A stretch of 64,000 nt of DNA from Liopterus haemorrhoidalis (GCA_963971575.1 OZ020616.1:13113575-13177574), one strand, 5' to 3'. Shown: positions 10,341-21,999, counted from the stretch's first letter. Notes: a model not told the origin generated them from the letters alone. Numbers and translations are program-made.

Positions 10341-10720
10341 TCATCTTCGAATTGCAATATCAAGGTTTCTATTTCTATACTCTTTCATAGAGCAATTCCA
10401 GATTTCTCGACGACCTTCTACCAATTCAATAAATTTATAAACTTTTTCTTTCTCCCAAACCAATGTTCCCTCTAAGCTACACGGTCGCGCACTAATTTTT
10501 CGAAAGTTGCACCGCCGATTTTGTATTTTGCGCACAATGGGCAAAATTTTTGACTTCAAACAGGGGGGTCCTGTGACAAGACCCCCCTACTTGCACACTT
10601 TTACATACATTTTGAATATTTTTGCTCCCATATACTGTTGAACCGCGCATTCAGCGATAAAATTAAAGGGAACATTGTCCCAAACCACTTTTGTTGATCA
10701 ATTTGATCCATTTTCAAGTA
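10341..10720 (-). pseudogene. MADF-domain protein remnant (probable Harbinger accessory gene)
   Basis: On the minus strand EKEKVYKFIELVEGRREIW followed by NCSMKEYRNRNLDI matches the start of a MADF domain (a Myb-like DNA-binding domain with conserved Trp and Tyr). An ATG-initiated MDQIDQQKW segment lies upstream at about 10712, on the far side of a 217-bp hAT MITE and one frameshift away. PIF/Harbinger elements usually encode a Myb/MADF partner beside the transposase, which fits the surrounding element. The domain is incomplete. Confidence 0.5.
10461..10677. mobile_element. hAT MITE inserted in the MADF relic
   Basis: 217 bp with ends CAATGTTCCCTCTAAGCT and, reversed, CAATGTTCCCTTTAATTT. Perfect TCCCAAAC duplication (10453-10460, 10678-10685). 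Confidence 0.88.
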
Positions 10721-11139
10721 AACAGTAATTAATTTTGATAAGTAAATTAATTTCACAAAATACCAAAACAAAGCACTCTATCAACTAGAGAAAAAAATTA
10801 TTCAGGCAGTTGAATAGAGCTAGTGTGATCTAGCTAGAGCGTCTTGAATAAACTGATACTGTGTACACAGCACATGATTAGTCTTGCTAGAATTTCTTAC
10901 TAGAGTCTAGAGCAGGGGTGGGAAACCTTTTTACCATAGAAGGCCAATTTTAATTTCGAAGACAGTAATAAAGCCGCAATATATTTACCGTCTTTCCTGA
11001 AATAGTTCTCCCCATGCAATATATACCTACCCACCTGTATTTTATAGACGCACAATAAATAGAAATAAGGACAATAAATGATAATTTGTCAAATTGTTAT
11101 TCAAATGTAATTTTATTAATATTCATCCTACATCATATT

Positions 11140-12285
11140 CAGGGGCGGATTTAGCTTGTACGTGGCCCCTGGCTGAAAAATTTGTCGGGGCCCTAGTATT
11201 AAACTTTCTTAGTTTTTGCCCTAGATTTTTGTTTACAATTAAAAAAGGTTATGTTTACTAGTATAATCATATTCTTGTCATATATATGTACATACTTATA
11301 TCGTTCAAATACAGACATTACAATTCTGAGACATTATAAGAACATAAGACAATGAAAAAGAAAAAATGCATTTTATAAATGTGATTTTACAATTTTTTTC
11401 TTCTTAAACTATTATTTTGCTTTAACAAAGCCTGAAATGTATAAAAATACATTTATATTTTTTTTTATTGTCTAACGTAAGCGCCCTGCCACTTTTTTTT
11501 ACGACTACACCCTTGATTTTATTCTTATTATGAATCTACTCAAGTTAGTTAACGTACGTATTGTTTACAAGTATTAAGTTTATTTATTTAAGAAAAAAAA
11601 ACAATAATAATCATCTCTTAAAGTCCATCCCTTTCAACTATTAATGAACTTTGAAGTTATTTTTCAGGTAAAAAAGCTAATTATATAAATTAACAAAACT
11701 CAAATAAAGTAGTACTTATTCTTAAGACAATTTTTTTAAAAGTCTGCAGCATACTACTACTGGCATAAAGTGACTGAAAAAATGTCAAAAAAACGTAATT
11801 TTAAAAGTAAACAACTTAAAAAGACCCAAAACTGTTTTCTTTTACTACTGCACAAATTCTAGTAATATAAATCAAAAACTTACCTTTTTAGGTCGTCTAA
11901 ATCCAAAACCACAAATTCTCACCACATTAAGTGTAAATAAAACTGTAAAACTCAATTTTTTTTGTATTTGACGCACGATCAACAGCAATTTGTATATCAG
12001 TGACTAAATGTGCCGTTCGTATTTGTAACATTACAAATGTGACCTTGCAATCTACGGCCTAAGCGGCGCCCAGCGACGCAGTAAATGCAGTAGAGCCATT
12101 CCGAACAGGCTGATCGAACATCTTCATAATTTCACAAATTCTGTTCTTTATTCAATTGCATATAAATTATTTTCAGCATTAACTTTTCAATTGTAGTATA
12201 TTTTTTTATTACATTATTTGGGGGCCCCTAAATATCGGGGGCCCCTGGCTGCAGCCCAGTCAGCCCCCCCCTAAATCCGCCACTG
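11140..12285. mobile_element. hAT transposon, non-autonomous, nested
   Basis: Ends CAGGGGCGGATTTAGCTT and, reversed, CAGTGGCGGATTTAGGGG. Perfect ATCATATT duplication (11132-11139, 12286-12293). The interior (1.1 kb) is AT-rich with no recognisable transposase. Confidence 0.88.
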
Positions 12286-12459
12286 ATCATATTATGTAAC
12301 TAAACAATATGTATATTCATTTAAGAAAAACAATTATGACTTAGATTATTCAACAATACCAAAAATTATGATATCAGATTAGAAATCCATTTGTAGGTCC
12401 AGATAACTAATTTAATGGGACTTTTTGGTTTGTTTTTTACTTGAAACAAATTGAATATC

Positions 12460-13040
12460 AGGCTGCTCTTCGCAATACATTACTTAAGTTGATCTTCAAA
12501 TGAAAATCAGTTATTTGATTCCTTAATTGGGTTAATTTGTGTGAGATATGAAAAAGTTGATTCGCAACAGTAAGTAGTCCCGAAGCAAGAAAGCAGTCGA
12601 CGAGCATGTTGACGTAAACGTGGGTATTCAATTGCATTTTTCCAAATATCAACAGGATATTTCTTCGTATCAAAAAGAGACTTTATTCTATCTTCACCTA
12701 GATCCAACAATTCCATTTGTAGTTCGCTGGGTGCCTCTCCTCATCACATCACCTAGATGTGGGTCAAAAGCTAATTTCATTGCTAGAGTATGTTCTTCAA
12801 AATCAAAAAAACTTTCAGCATATTCTGCAATTAATAAATCCAAAACAGCTGTGTAATCCTTAAATGCTTCAGATGATGCAGATTCATGTTTATTTAATAA
12901 TTTTGTTAATTGCGGGAAATGTTCTTTAGATATTTCCGATCGAGACAAGAAAGTTTTTTTTTTTTCTGATGGACTAGTAACTGAATTAATATTTGTGGTT
13001 TTATATTTGACAAAGAAAACGAAAAAAAAAGTATTTAACT
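12460..13040 (-). pseudogene. hAT transposase C-terminal half, one frameshift
   Basis: The minus strand encodes SEISKEHFPQLTKLLNKH, then YTAVLDLLIAEYAESFFDF, EHTLAMKLAFDPHLGDV, then after a single-base frameshift near 12740 MELLDLGEDRIKSLFDTKKY, PVDIWKNAIEYPRLRQHA and CFGTTYCCESTFSYLTQI. The last part is the hAT dimerisation region. It resembles the C-terminal half of transposases related to GTF2IRD2 and EPM2AIP1. The N-terminal half is missing. Confidence 0.75.
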
Positions 13041-13130
13041 TGTAATTTGTAAAAGTATATAAAAAGTATGATAAGGCCGCAAAGAAGATTTGAAAAGGCC
13101 GCGGGTTCCCCACCCCTGGTCTAGAAAAAA

Positions 13131-14228
13131 TGAGAGGATAAATCTGACGCTCGATTGACACATATACGCATGCGTTCCAGTGCAGTGGGAAACGAGGATG
13201 AAACGAGAAAACCACTGTTGTGTTTACATAAAATATTTTCAAAACAATATAATTTAAATGTCCATTTAAAAAGTATTCATAAGATAAACTTTAATGGTAA
13301 TCGACGAATATGGCGAGGGGTTTCCTGCATCATGTATGTTTACAAACAGGCAACACTACTGTTCAAGATTTTTTTTTTTTTTCGTAAAATTTTCAAAAAA
13401 ATCGGTTTAATAAATTGCAACGTTTTTATATCCGATATAAATGAAGTGTTTTACAATGCCTGGTGTGCAGTGATGGGCACCAAACTTTAAAAACTTTAGA
13501 AATAACCCTTGAAGAATCAAAATTTATAGAAATGTTACCAAAAGCAATAATTTTTTACTTTCGGACAATGACATGAAAATATTTGGTGAATACTTTTGTC
13601 ACAAATTATTATGAGAAGCCCAATCTTTGGGCTTATACTTATAGAAAATGTTTAGAAATTAACAAAGAAAATAAAAAACTGAAACACCTAGATACGACAA
13701 AATTTGAACCAAGTAATAAAAAAATTAATAAACAAATTTCTATATTTAGTACCAGGAAAAAAATTAAGAAGTCGCATATTTTAAAAAACCGACAACGCAA
13801 GAGGAAGAAAATATTATTGAAAAAATACAGAAGTAACTTTTTTTTGTCTTAACTATGTGAGTAGTAACACACACACACACGTGTAATTTCATTCATTTTA
13901 TCTCCTTTGTATTTATTTAAGCAAATTATAATTTGAGAATGAATTATTTGTTGCTTAACAATAATTTTATGACTATCTACAACACTGTGATATTTGTTCC
14001 TTTTGTTTTTTTTTTTCTTGTTTTGTATTATTGTTCATATTAGCTACGTGCTGTTCTATTAAATAAATAAATAATAAATTTATAATTATTATTGTCTTAT
14101 TATTGATGTATTAATGATAATCTTAAATATATCCACAATAAATCAGAATATTATATTTTTAATCTCCGCTCAAGATCATTTTGAAGCATGCGCACATGTG
14201 TCAATCGAGCGTCAGATTTATCCTCTCA
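13131..14228 (+). mobile_element. MULE-like element with long inverted ends
   Basis: Inverted ends of about 45 bp (TGAGAGGATAAATCTGACGC on both sides). Flanked by TCTAGAAAAAA and TCTAGAAAAA, a duplication of about 10 bp as expected for Mutator-like elements. Inserted next to the right duplication of the hAT at 10913. Confidence 0.6.
13155..13850 (+). pseudogene. Possible MULE transposase relic
   Basis: Two disjoint pieces. The first has CLHKIFSKQYNLNVHLKSIH, a C2H2 zinc-finger-like motif near the N-terminus. The second has NYYEKPNLWAYTYRKCLEIN, resembling the segment after the catalytic core in insect MULE-type proteins, followed by a Lys-rich tail. The DDE core is absent and frames are broken. 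The assignment is weaker than the element boundaries. Confidence 0.35.
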
Positions 14229-14528
14229 TCTAGAAAAATGGTCGCTAGAGCACTCTAGGTAGAGCTTCATGCCATTGTGTACACTGCACATGATTGGTCT
14301 AGCTAGACACTCGAACTAGAGCCTACAGTGATGATCGGTAGAGCGTTCTAGCTGCTGTGTACACTTCTAGACTCAAAATAGTGGGCTCTACCTATATCAA
14401 CTCTAGGTAAAAAAAAAATCTATAGTGTATAGGTACCTTTACTTTCTACGCCTTAAAGGTCCTACAGACGGTGTGACAAGTGATGGCCAATGTTGACATT
14501 TGTATAACTCCGCGTATCGTGTGTACAG

Positions 14529-15664
14529 TAGAGAGTCGAACCCAAATTTATTTCGTTCCGGTTTACGGTTACGTTCCAAGTAAATGTTTTTTGTTCCAGT
14601 TTCGGTTTCGGTTCGTCTAAAAATTACGGTTCAGTTCCGGTTCGGTTCCGGTTCGAATAACAAGTTAAAATCGAGTGTAACATCAAATAACTACCGGTAT
14701 AAATTTTGGTTTAATTTTATTTACCAAATTGCCTTCGTATTCTTGATTTTCAATTATAAAATTGAAAATACAAAAGAAATAGAACTTAATTAAAAATTTT
14801 ATTGTCAAAAACGAAAACAAAATACAATTTAGGAACATGAAAATACAAAAACATATTGCACGTAAATAAAATAAAATTCTAACAAATTAGAAGGAAATTA
14901 CAAAAATAATTAGTAAGACACAGGGCCTTATTAAGATAGTCAGTTGCCTGGGGCGCCAGATACAAGGAGTGCTGAAAATTTTGGTTGAAGACTTATTTTT
15001 GCTCAACAAATATTTTTGACAGCAATGAACAATTTTCAGCGGCCCTAAAAATCAACGTAACTTCAACTTAATTTTTACATAATTATGCAAATCTAGGGCG
15101 CCATATCAAGAGTCTGCCTGGGGCGCGGAAATACTTTAGTCCGACCCTAATCACACACAGTTCATATAATCATAATTATAGAGAAGAAAAATGTTAATAA
15201 ATAATAATAAATAATATGAACTTTTTTCTTACAAAAATAATAAATACCAGTTTGAAGAATCGCAATATTAGAAAGAAAACGGAATAAAACAAACCTTTTA
15301 CTTATAAAAAAAATAAATAAATAAATAAAAATTAATCACAGTTCAGTTGTAAAAACACTATTTGAAATTTTAAATGAAAATAAAATTAAAAATCCATGTT
15401 TAATCGACAATTTAATGTTGTTCCAAATTGCTTCTGATAGATTCATTCTTTTATCAGCCAATATAAGTTTAAGTAGTAAGAAAGGGATTCATTAATTATT
15501 AATTTAATGAAAAAATAAATAAATTAACCGAAATTTAAATAAAACGTTATTAACATTTCGTTTCTGTTTCGGTTTTTAAATTGAACAATTTTACGTTCCG
15601 GTTACGATTCCGGTTCTGTTAAAAATTCCGGTTAATTTCGGTTCGGTTCCGGTTCGACTCTCTG
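14529..15664. mobile_element. hAT-like element with GTTCCGGTT-rich ends
   Basis: Ends TAGAGAGTCGAACCC and, reversed, CAGAGAGTCGAACCGG. Both ends carry many GTTCCGGTT/CGGTTCGG subterminal repeats. No clear 8-bp duplication is visible. A second hAT-like fragment lies at 14921-15149. Confidence 0.5.
14921..15149. mobile_element. Small hAT-like insertion
   Basis: Left end CAGGGCCTTATTAAG; right end, reversed, TAGGGTCGGACTAAAG. Both carry inner GCCTGGGGCGC segments. The flanking octamers match only partly (about five of eight). Confidence 0.4.
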
Positions 15665-16700
15665 CTTCCGAGACGGTATTCTTTAAGTCCGTTTTACATT
15701 ATACTTTTTCGCGAAGCAGTATAGAGTAGTACTTTGCGTAGTACTGACGTAAAAAGTATAATGTGAAACACAATTCTTCCTCCCAACTTTCGATGCTACA
15801 CTACAAACTACACTATTTTCAAAACTACCTCCGGTCAAATTTTTGGATGACAGTTCTATACTTCTCATTCGTACCAACTACCAACTTTTTAGTTTTTGTT
15901 TACAACTTATCTTTTAGAAGTTTATTAGGTTGATAAGAAGTTTATTTAGAAAATATAATTAAATATAAACTTAAATTTCAACAATATTTATAAATTGGTT
16001 ACTAGAATTGGTTCTATAACCAAACTGTTGTCTGTCACCTGAACCTAGATTTTTTTAAGTTGGCAGTGAAGAGTATCGCAAAGTAATAATCATGTCCAGT
16101 CGTAGTATGTATCCAAGTCTGTACGTATCATTTTAATTAAAGTTTAAGTAAAATTTTCAAAAGCTCTATCCGAAGATACCCGGTATGACATACGTTCCTG
16201 TACGTATCATTTTAATAGGTACATTACGAGTGTAAGTTCTTCTATTTTAACAATACATTGTTAAAATTGTGTATTTTAATTTATAAAACCTGTGATGCAA
16301 AAGAATCCAAGAAAATATAGAAGACAATATTACAACATAGCACTTGAACGAACTCAATGAGTCAGTGGTGGTCTGCAAGTATGGCTTCGAAGATCGAAGT
16401 TGCCTAACAATGCACTTCACTGAACTAAACACTCTGCAAATAATATATTGCAACTAGAATTGCACAGGAAACTGCATATAAGGTACAGTATAATCTTTAT
16501 AGAGGCTTAGGATTTGAAATAAAATAAAATAGTATTGGCAATTATTAGATTTTTGTAGATGTAATTTTGGAATTACGGCTTGCAAAAAATAACACGTCTT
16601 TACATTTAGATTCTCAACTGTTTTATACATAAAAGCGTACTAGTTCTAAGTTCTAAAAGTTTACAAGGTAGTTACTAGTTCTCAATGCTTACATCTATAG
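15665..16700. other. Gap without recognised genes
   Basis: AT-rich. Holds a short inverted repeat (CATTATACTTTTT at 15698 and AAAAAGTATAATG at 15750) around a TAGTACT-rich loop, and two copies of TGTACGTATCATTTTAAT (16119 and 16200). No coding signal. Confidence 0.5.
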
Positions 16701-16856
16701 CAGACTTGTCCAATCCGCGGCCCACGGGCCGCAAGTGGCCAATAGGCTATGAATGCGGACCAACGAAAAATCGTAAACTTAAAAACTTGATAAGAATGCG
16801 ATTACAAGTACCATTAATAACACTAGAAACACAATTTCAACTTGCTATTAATTTAT

Positions 16857-17912
16857 TTATTTATTTATTTTTTTAAATTTATATATTTAAAGACATATCA
16901 GCTACTTGGCTATTAGTGTCTAATAAGGTTACATTATTGTTACATTTTGTTTGGTTTGTAAATAAATCTTATATAAGGTTATGTATGTTGGCTGCCTGTA
17001 AGAAATTAAGTACGTTGTTAGTCATTGTTGAGTCTAGTCTTAAGATGTCTTTAAGGTCTTGTGGTAAGTTGTAGTTTATACGTAGGTTAGTGTAGAGTTG
17101 ACAGTCTATTAGTATATGGTTAACGGTAAGTTGTTCGTTACATGTCTCACATATTTTGTTATCTAGTCTTGCCATGAGGTGTTCGTGTGTGTGTCTGGTG
17201 TGTCCGATTCTAAGTCTTGTCATTATTATTTGTTCTCGTCTGTTGGTGCCTGAGTTCCAGTTCTGTATGTCGTCCTTGAGGGTTCGTAGTTTGTTGTTAG
17301 TGGTGTCACGCCATTTGGTCAGTCTGGTTATACTGAGTTTCTTCTTAATATCCTGTTTTACGTAAGTTTTGCTGGGGGGGGGGAATGGAGGGTTTCTTCG
17401 TGATTGGTGGACTCTCGGGCAGCTGTGTTTGCACGTTCGTTGCCTTCTATTCCAATATGGGCGGGAACCCAGATGAGGTGCACTATTTTGTTTTGTTCTT
17501 TTGTCATCTGGTATAGTTGGTCTTGTATTTGCTGAATAACAGTTTCCTTTGAGTAGTTGTTGTTGAGGGCCTGTAGTACGCTCAAAGAATCGGTGCATAC
17601 GGCTATGTGTCTGTGGATGGTATGGGATGCCATTTCGATCGCCTTCAGGATTGCTACCGCTTCTGCTTCGAACACACTACTGGTTGTCGGTAATTGGTAT
17701 GTTTTACTTTCATTGTTGTAAACAGTAGTTATAGTGCAACTGTTCTCTGTTTTTGATGCATCCGTGAAGTAAAACTGGTACTCAAGCAGATGCAGCTGTA
17801 GTTCAGCAAATTTTGTTTGTAAAACGGTCGGTTCTATTTTTTTGTATTTAGTTAGACCTGTGTTTATGGTTACTTTCCCAAAGAGCCAGGGTGGAGTATG
17901 ATGGAAGGTAAT
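16857..17912 (-). mobile_element. 5'-truncated LINE copy with target duplication
   Basis: Flanked by GCTATTAATTTAT at 16844-16856 and 17913-17925, a 13-bp duplication. The 3' tail, at the left, is TAAA-rich on the minus strand. The 5' end is truncated inside ORF2. It is a different family from the LINE at 27-33 kb but has the same domain order. Confidence 0.85.
16969..17912 (-). pseudogene. LINE ORF2 C-terminus: RNase H and zinc knuckle
   Basis: Reads PPWLFGKVTINTGLTKY, then FYFTDASKT, EAEAVAILKAIEMAS and VCTDSLSVLQAL (RNase H acids D, E, D), then HLIWVPAHIGIEGNERAN, closing the RNase H fold. A one-base shift in a G-run near 17376-17384 splits the frame. After it come the linker and CETCNEQLTVNHILIDC, a C-x2-C-x7-H-x4-C zinc motif typical of I-clade LINE ORF2 ends, and a stop at 16969. 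The endonuclease and RT parts are missing because of 5' truncation. Confidence 0.85.
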
Positions 17913-17987
17913 GCTATTAATTTATAAGCGATGTATTTTTTAATGTGTTCTTTAGAGAGAAACATAAAATCATTCTTAAAGTATATA

Positions 17988-18475
17988 ATGGGTTGTTCGG
18001 AAAGTCTCTGCCGATTTATAAGATAGATTAAAAATAAAAATTTCTTTAATAACAATTAAGTTTATTAAATAATGTATTCTTCATTTTGTTTTATAACAGT
18101 GCGCCATCTTTCTGGCAGTTTCATAATCCCACTCTCAGAAAGTCCTTGACTTAGAGCTTAAAAACTCCTCCAGGTGCTATTTGCAGTCTTCCAGAGAACT
18201 AAATGATTTTCCGTTCAACGAATTTTGTAAAGAACGGAACAGGTGGTAATCTGACGGTGCCAAGTCGGAACTATATGGTGGATGAGGCAACACATCCCAA
18301 CCAAGTTCAAACAACTTTTGTCGGTATATATTTATAAACAAAAAGTAAAGTAAATTCGAATGTGTACCCTTTCAGAAAGTGTATAACTAAAGAGGTTATG
18401 TTATTCACTTAACCTAATTAAACGCTGATACGCGCAATGTATTAAAAATCGGCGAAGACTTTTCGAACAACCCAT
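17988..18475 (-). mobile_element. Internally deleted mariner (DD34D type)
   Basis: Ends ATGGGTTGTTCGGAAAGT and, reversed, ATGGGTTGTTCGAAAAGT, with TA on both sides (17986-17987, 18476-18477). Contains a transposase C-terminus on the minus strand. Confidence 0.85.
18062..18302 (-). pseudogene. Mariner transposase C-terminal remnant
   Basis: Reads VLPHPPYSSDLAPSDYHLF, RSLQNSLNGKSFSSLEDC and, near the end, ESGIMKLPERWRTVI. PYSSDLAPSDYHLF is the third-Asp motif of classical mariner. Stops and frame changes interrupt it and the first two Asp motifs are deleted. Confidence 0.8.
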
Positions 18476-18565
18476 TAATTAGTATTAGAGTATTTTATGT
18501 GTGGCCCAAAACAACTCGTATTCTTATAATGTGGCCCAGGGAAGCTAAAAGGATCGACACCCCTG

Positions 18566-19627
18566 ATCTAAAGGTTCGTGTCCACGTGGTATCATGTCAT
18601 TGCATTATCCTACATGAAAATTTAAGTAATGTCATGATATTGCATTAACTGTCGCTGCATCAGTGCCGCATAATCAAATCCGTTTGATTTTTAATGACAT
18701 TTTCAAGGCAGTGTCACGTGCTGTACTCCATGGAAACAATATTGTCGCGACATTTTTCAGTGTTTATTTTGAATAACATGTGTGAAAATGAGGTTATATT
18801 TAAATTAAAACCAGTGTGAGGAGTACATAAAAAGCTATCTGGAGAAAAAGATGCTAAACCAGTGCTGGAAAGAACTGGAAAGGAAGGGGGAAGAATGCAG
18901 TACTCTCTCGAAATGGGAAGAGAAAAGGAAAAGCAGATACCAATATTGCGGCGTTTCTTAAGCAGGATGGAAGAGAGCTAAACAACAAAGCATCACTGAC
19001 GAATTAGCACATACAATGAAAGATATACAAGGCTAAGAAAGATGAAAGAATTAAAGAATCCAGATATAACAATATGTATGCCAATATTTGAACAACGCAA
19101 ATACCGTAGTATATATAAGGTGCCTGTCGCTCCTATGTGAAGCATAGGGCCACAAATTATAAAACAAGGAAGATAGCGGACTCCCACGTTACGGCTTTGG
19201 ACAGCGATAGTTGCGACATTCGTGGTTGTATTATGAACTAGGATTAGGTAGTATGCAACCCGCAGTGCACACAAATATATTTTTATATTTTAAATTGCTA
19301 TTAATCGCGCGATCATTAATTTTCTACCAAAATTGAAAAATAAAATGTAATTTTGGTAGAAAATTAAAGATTGCATTGAACCGAAAATTATGATTAATTT
19401 ATTTACAACTCTCCAAATTAATTTCTTAAAATTAAAATTAATTACAATTGTTAAAAGTTAATACTTCAGTAAGCATTAAGTATTATTATTTTATTTGCAA
19501 GCAAGCATATGAAATAAATAAACAAGAGTTTATTTTTTACTTTTATATTTATTGTAAATACATATTAAATTTAGTCTGTACCATTTTCTTTTTATTACAC
19601 TATTTATATTTCTTTTGCATTTACCAT
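18566..19627. other. Gap without recognised genes
   Basis: Contains repeated ATGTCATGATATTGCATT-like words at 18592-18650 and a small hairpin (ATTTTCTACCAAAATT at 19318 and AATTTTGGTAGAAAAT at 19351). Short frames show no motif. Confidence 0.5.
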
Positions 19628-19631
19628 TTAA

Positions 19632-20157
19632 CCCTTTGTTGACTGACGGTACTTATAAGTACTCAGTTGATTTTCGCCCGTTACTTTCTATGTATAATAA
19701 GAATTATCGTTTTTTCTAGATGGTATATCAAAGTACCATGTGTACTATAAGATACGTCAGAAAATAAAGCTAGCAGGGTTATGGTCTCCTGATCCCCTGC
19801 TTTATTCTTATATGTTACAAAATTGCAGCATAAATGGAGTGCAGTCTAGACCGTATTCTATTTGTTCAACATGCAAAATTCATTTATGTTTTAATGAAAA
19901 ATTGTTTTTGTGATTATCATAATATAAATGAAAATTAAATAAATACGTAAAATAACAAGACAATATAATCGCTTTTCTCTTCTAAAATTACCTCTTCACA
20001 GCCTAACGGTACTTGCAAGTACCGGGGGTGTAACTAAGAGGAGGGATGAAATAATAAAATAATAATTGCATATATAGCTTTCTTTTAACAACACCATTTA
20101 TAAAACTTGTAAATAATTTTTAATTTGAAATTATTTTTGACTGCCGGCAACAAAGGG
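19632..20157. mobile_element. piggyBac-type MITE
   Basis: 526 bp. Ends CCCTTTGTTGACTGACGG and, reversed, CCCTTTGTTGCCGGCAGTC. Flanked on both sides by TTAA (19628-19631, 20158-20161), the piggyBac duplication. Near each end is a palindromic word: GGTACTTATAAGTACT (19649) and GGTACTTGCAAGTACC (20006). No ORF. Confidence 0.7.
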
Positions 20158-20742
20158 TTAAAATATTATTAATTACACTACACCATTATATAAAATAAAA
20201 AATGTGGTGATAATATTTAAAAAATTCTTATAAAATTCATCGCTGTCACAATCACAATTTACTGTCACCTGTCGTTAGGACGTCAAAAACAATTGCCGCA
20301 AATTGCCGAGAATGAAGTGTTCTCAAAATGTTGGTAAAAAAACGCTTTTAGCGCTGTCGGTGGATGGAATCTAACTTAAAACCGTTTCAAGGCCGTGTAT
20401 ATGAGTTTCATACCCCCTGCCCTATGCAGGGGTATAAACTTCCGGCATTTGGATCTTTCTTGCGCTAGATGTCTCAGCTCCCTCCATGTTTTGCCGCTTT
20501 CGATGACTTCCTTCATGGTTAGTAGGGTTTCAAATTATCCGACATTAATGAATATCCGGATATCGAATACAGAAAATTCAAAATATTCGGATATATCCGG
20601 ATAACAAATAGGAAATTAAAGATAATAGATTGAATCCAATATTCAAGGTGTTTTATAACTCATTTATTTAATTTAATTTAAGTATTTTAATTATTTACAT
20701 TAATAATTCACAAAATAATAAAAAAAAATTATATAATTAAAT

Positions 20743-20952
20743 TTATTTCATTTTTAAAAATGCGTATTTAAAAAAAATAATTGCATTGAAAGTTTCAAAA
20801 TTCAAGCGAGTTCTAATTTTTGTTTTAGTCAAGCCTGCAATTGAAAAGACGCGCTTTGTTGCAGTAGATGTTGGTTTTATTGTAAGAAGTGCATTAAATA
20901 ATATACCTATATTTAAATTATCTGTCCTTGTTTTTGTGTTTGTTAAAATCAT
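20743..20952 (-). pseudogene. hAT transposase dimerisation remnant
   Basis: Reads ALLTIKPTSTATKRVFSIAG followed by TKIRTRLNFETFNAIIFFKY, the conserved C-terminal dimerisation segment of hAT transposases (PTSTATxRVFSxAG). Only about 70 codons remain; the rest was lost or replaced by the Tc1/mariner insertions to its right. Confidence 0.8.
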
Positions 20953-21170
20953 GAAATCTTTTTCAACAATGTAGTATAATCTGTCTCAATTTGTAATACG
21001 AAACTAGATCTGGTTACTTTAGTGACTGTTGTGGTGTAAATAGACTTTTGTAGAATCAAGTGAACTTGTAAATCTGGCTTTTAAAAGTATGGTTAAGTTT
21101 CATCATATTGAGGTTATTACTAAATTAACATGTCAAAATTGTGATCGACATGTCAAATATTTTGAATGTA

Positions 21171-21741
21171 CAGTACCTAGACAAAATATTATAACCACTT
21201 ACAAAAACAACTGTTTATTAAAAATGCCGACATATAATCATATGCTACTTTATTTATTTCTTTAACATATCGTGTATTTATTAAAAGATAAGCTATTTTA
21301 AACATCTTCAACTCTGTATTTTTATTCTGAGACTGATTTGCAAGAACAAAAAGTACCGATTTTGTCCTGGACAGGTAACTCGCCGGATGTCAATCCTATC
21401 GAAAATGTTTGGAACCTCCTGAAAAGACTTGTTTATCATTTAAATAATACTAATAAACAAGTTAATAGATAATATTAAAAAAGTATGGCATGGCTCTCCA
21501 GAAATTGAAAATTGTATTAGGGCATGTATTGAGAGTATGCCTCCAAGAATTGCGGCAATAATAAAAGCAAAGGAAGGAAACACAAAATATTAAAAAACAT
21601 TTTATAAATGTACTAAAATAATTTGAAATAATAAAATACAAAATAAAAATAAAATTGGTGTATTACTATTTTGTTGATTTTGTGTAAAACAATGATTTTT
21701 TAAAACATCATAAGTGGTTATAATATTTTGTCTAGGTACTG
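21171..21741 (+). mobile_element. Internally deleted Tc1 element
   Basis: Perfect 31-bp inverted ends beginning CAGTACCTAGACAAAATA, with TA at 21169-21170 and 21742-21743. It is the innermost element of a four-level nest. Confidence 0.9.
21350..21595 (+). pseudogene. Tc1 transposase C-terminal remnant
   Basis: Encodes LSWTGNSPDVNPIENVWNLL (the DD34E third-acid motif SPDxNPIEN), then after a frame change NIKKVWHGSPEIENCIRACI and SMPPRIAAIIKAKEGNTKY. The first two catalytic Asp regions are deleted. Confidence 0.8.
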
Positions 21742-21999
21742 TATATATTAATATTTATTTCATCAAACTTTCGATTCTTACCTACTCGTATAGTAAAAAA
21801 ATATTACGATTATCAATGAAATATCGTGATAAAATATAAAAAACAAAAATACATATTATATAATAATAATATATCATTTTATTCTGCTGACCTTAAAATG
21901 TAATTCTTGTTTTGCAAAATTTAATAACATATTTAAACAAAAATATTCATTTTTTGAATGTAAATCCCAAATTTTTCTCTGCAAATCTTTCCGAAACAT

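Larger units (their letters stand above)
10913..13118 (-). mobile_element. hAT transposon with nested hAT
   Basis: Ends CAGGGGTGGGAAACC and, reversed, CAGGGGTGGGGAACCC. Flanked by GTCTAGAG and GTCTAGAA, one mismatch. A transposase relic is on the minus strand; another hAT (11140-12285) is inserted within. Confidence 0.85.
8417..14438. mobile_element. PIF/Harbinger-type element with CTAGAG-rich ends, heavily invaded
   Basis: Ends are inverted copies (AGGTACTTATATACTGTAGA and AGGTACCTATACACTATAGA, three mismatches in 20), each flanked by TTA (8414-8416 and 14439-14441). TTA duplication and a MADF relic inside fit PIF/Harbinger. The element's own DNA (8417-8482, 9471-9556, 9875-10460, 10678-10912, 14239-14438) is rich in CTAGAG/CTCTAG and GTGTACACTG motifs. 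The rest is later insertions. About 1.2 kb or slightly more is original. Confidence 0.55.
16701..18565. mobile_element. hAT element carrying a LINE and a mariner
   Basis: Ends CAGACTTGTCCAATCC and, reversed, CAGGGGTGTCGATCC. Flanked by ATCTATAG and ATCTAAAG, one mismatch. No hAT coding is left. A LINE (16857-17912) and a mariner (17988-18475) are nested in it. Confidence 0.75.

Noticed and set aside
12694..13242. A 182-codon ORF as one protein
   Set aside because: Its first part crosses the hAT boundary at 13118 and the MULE end; only the inner part is hAT transposase.
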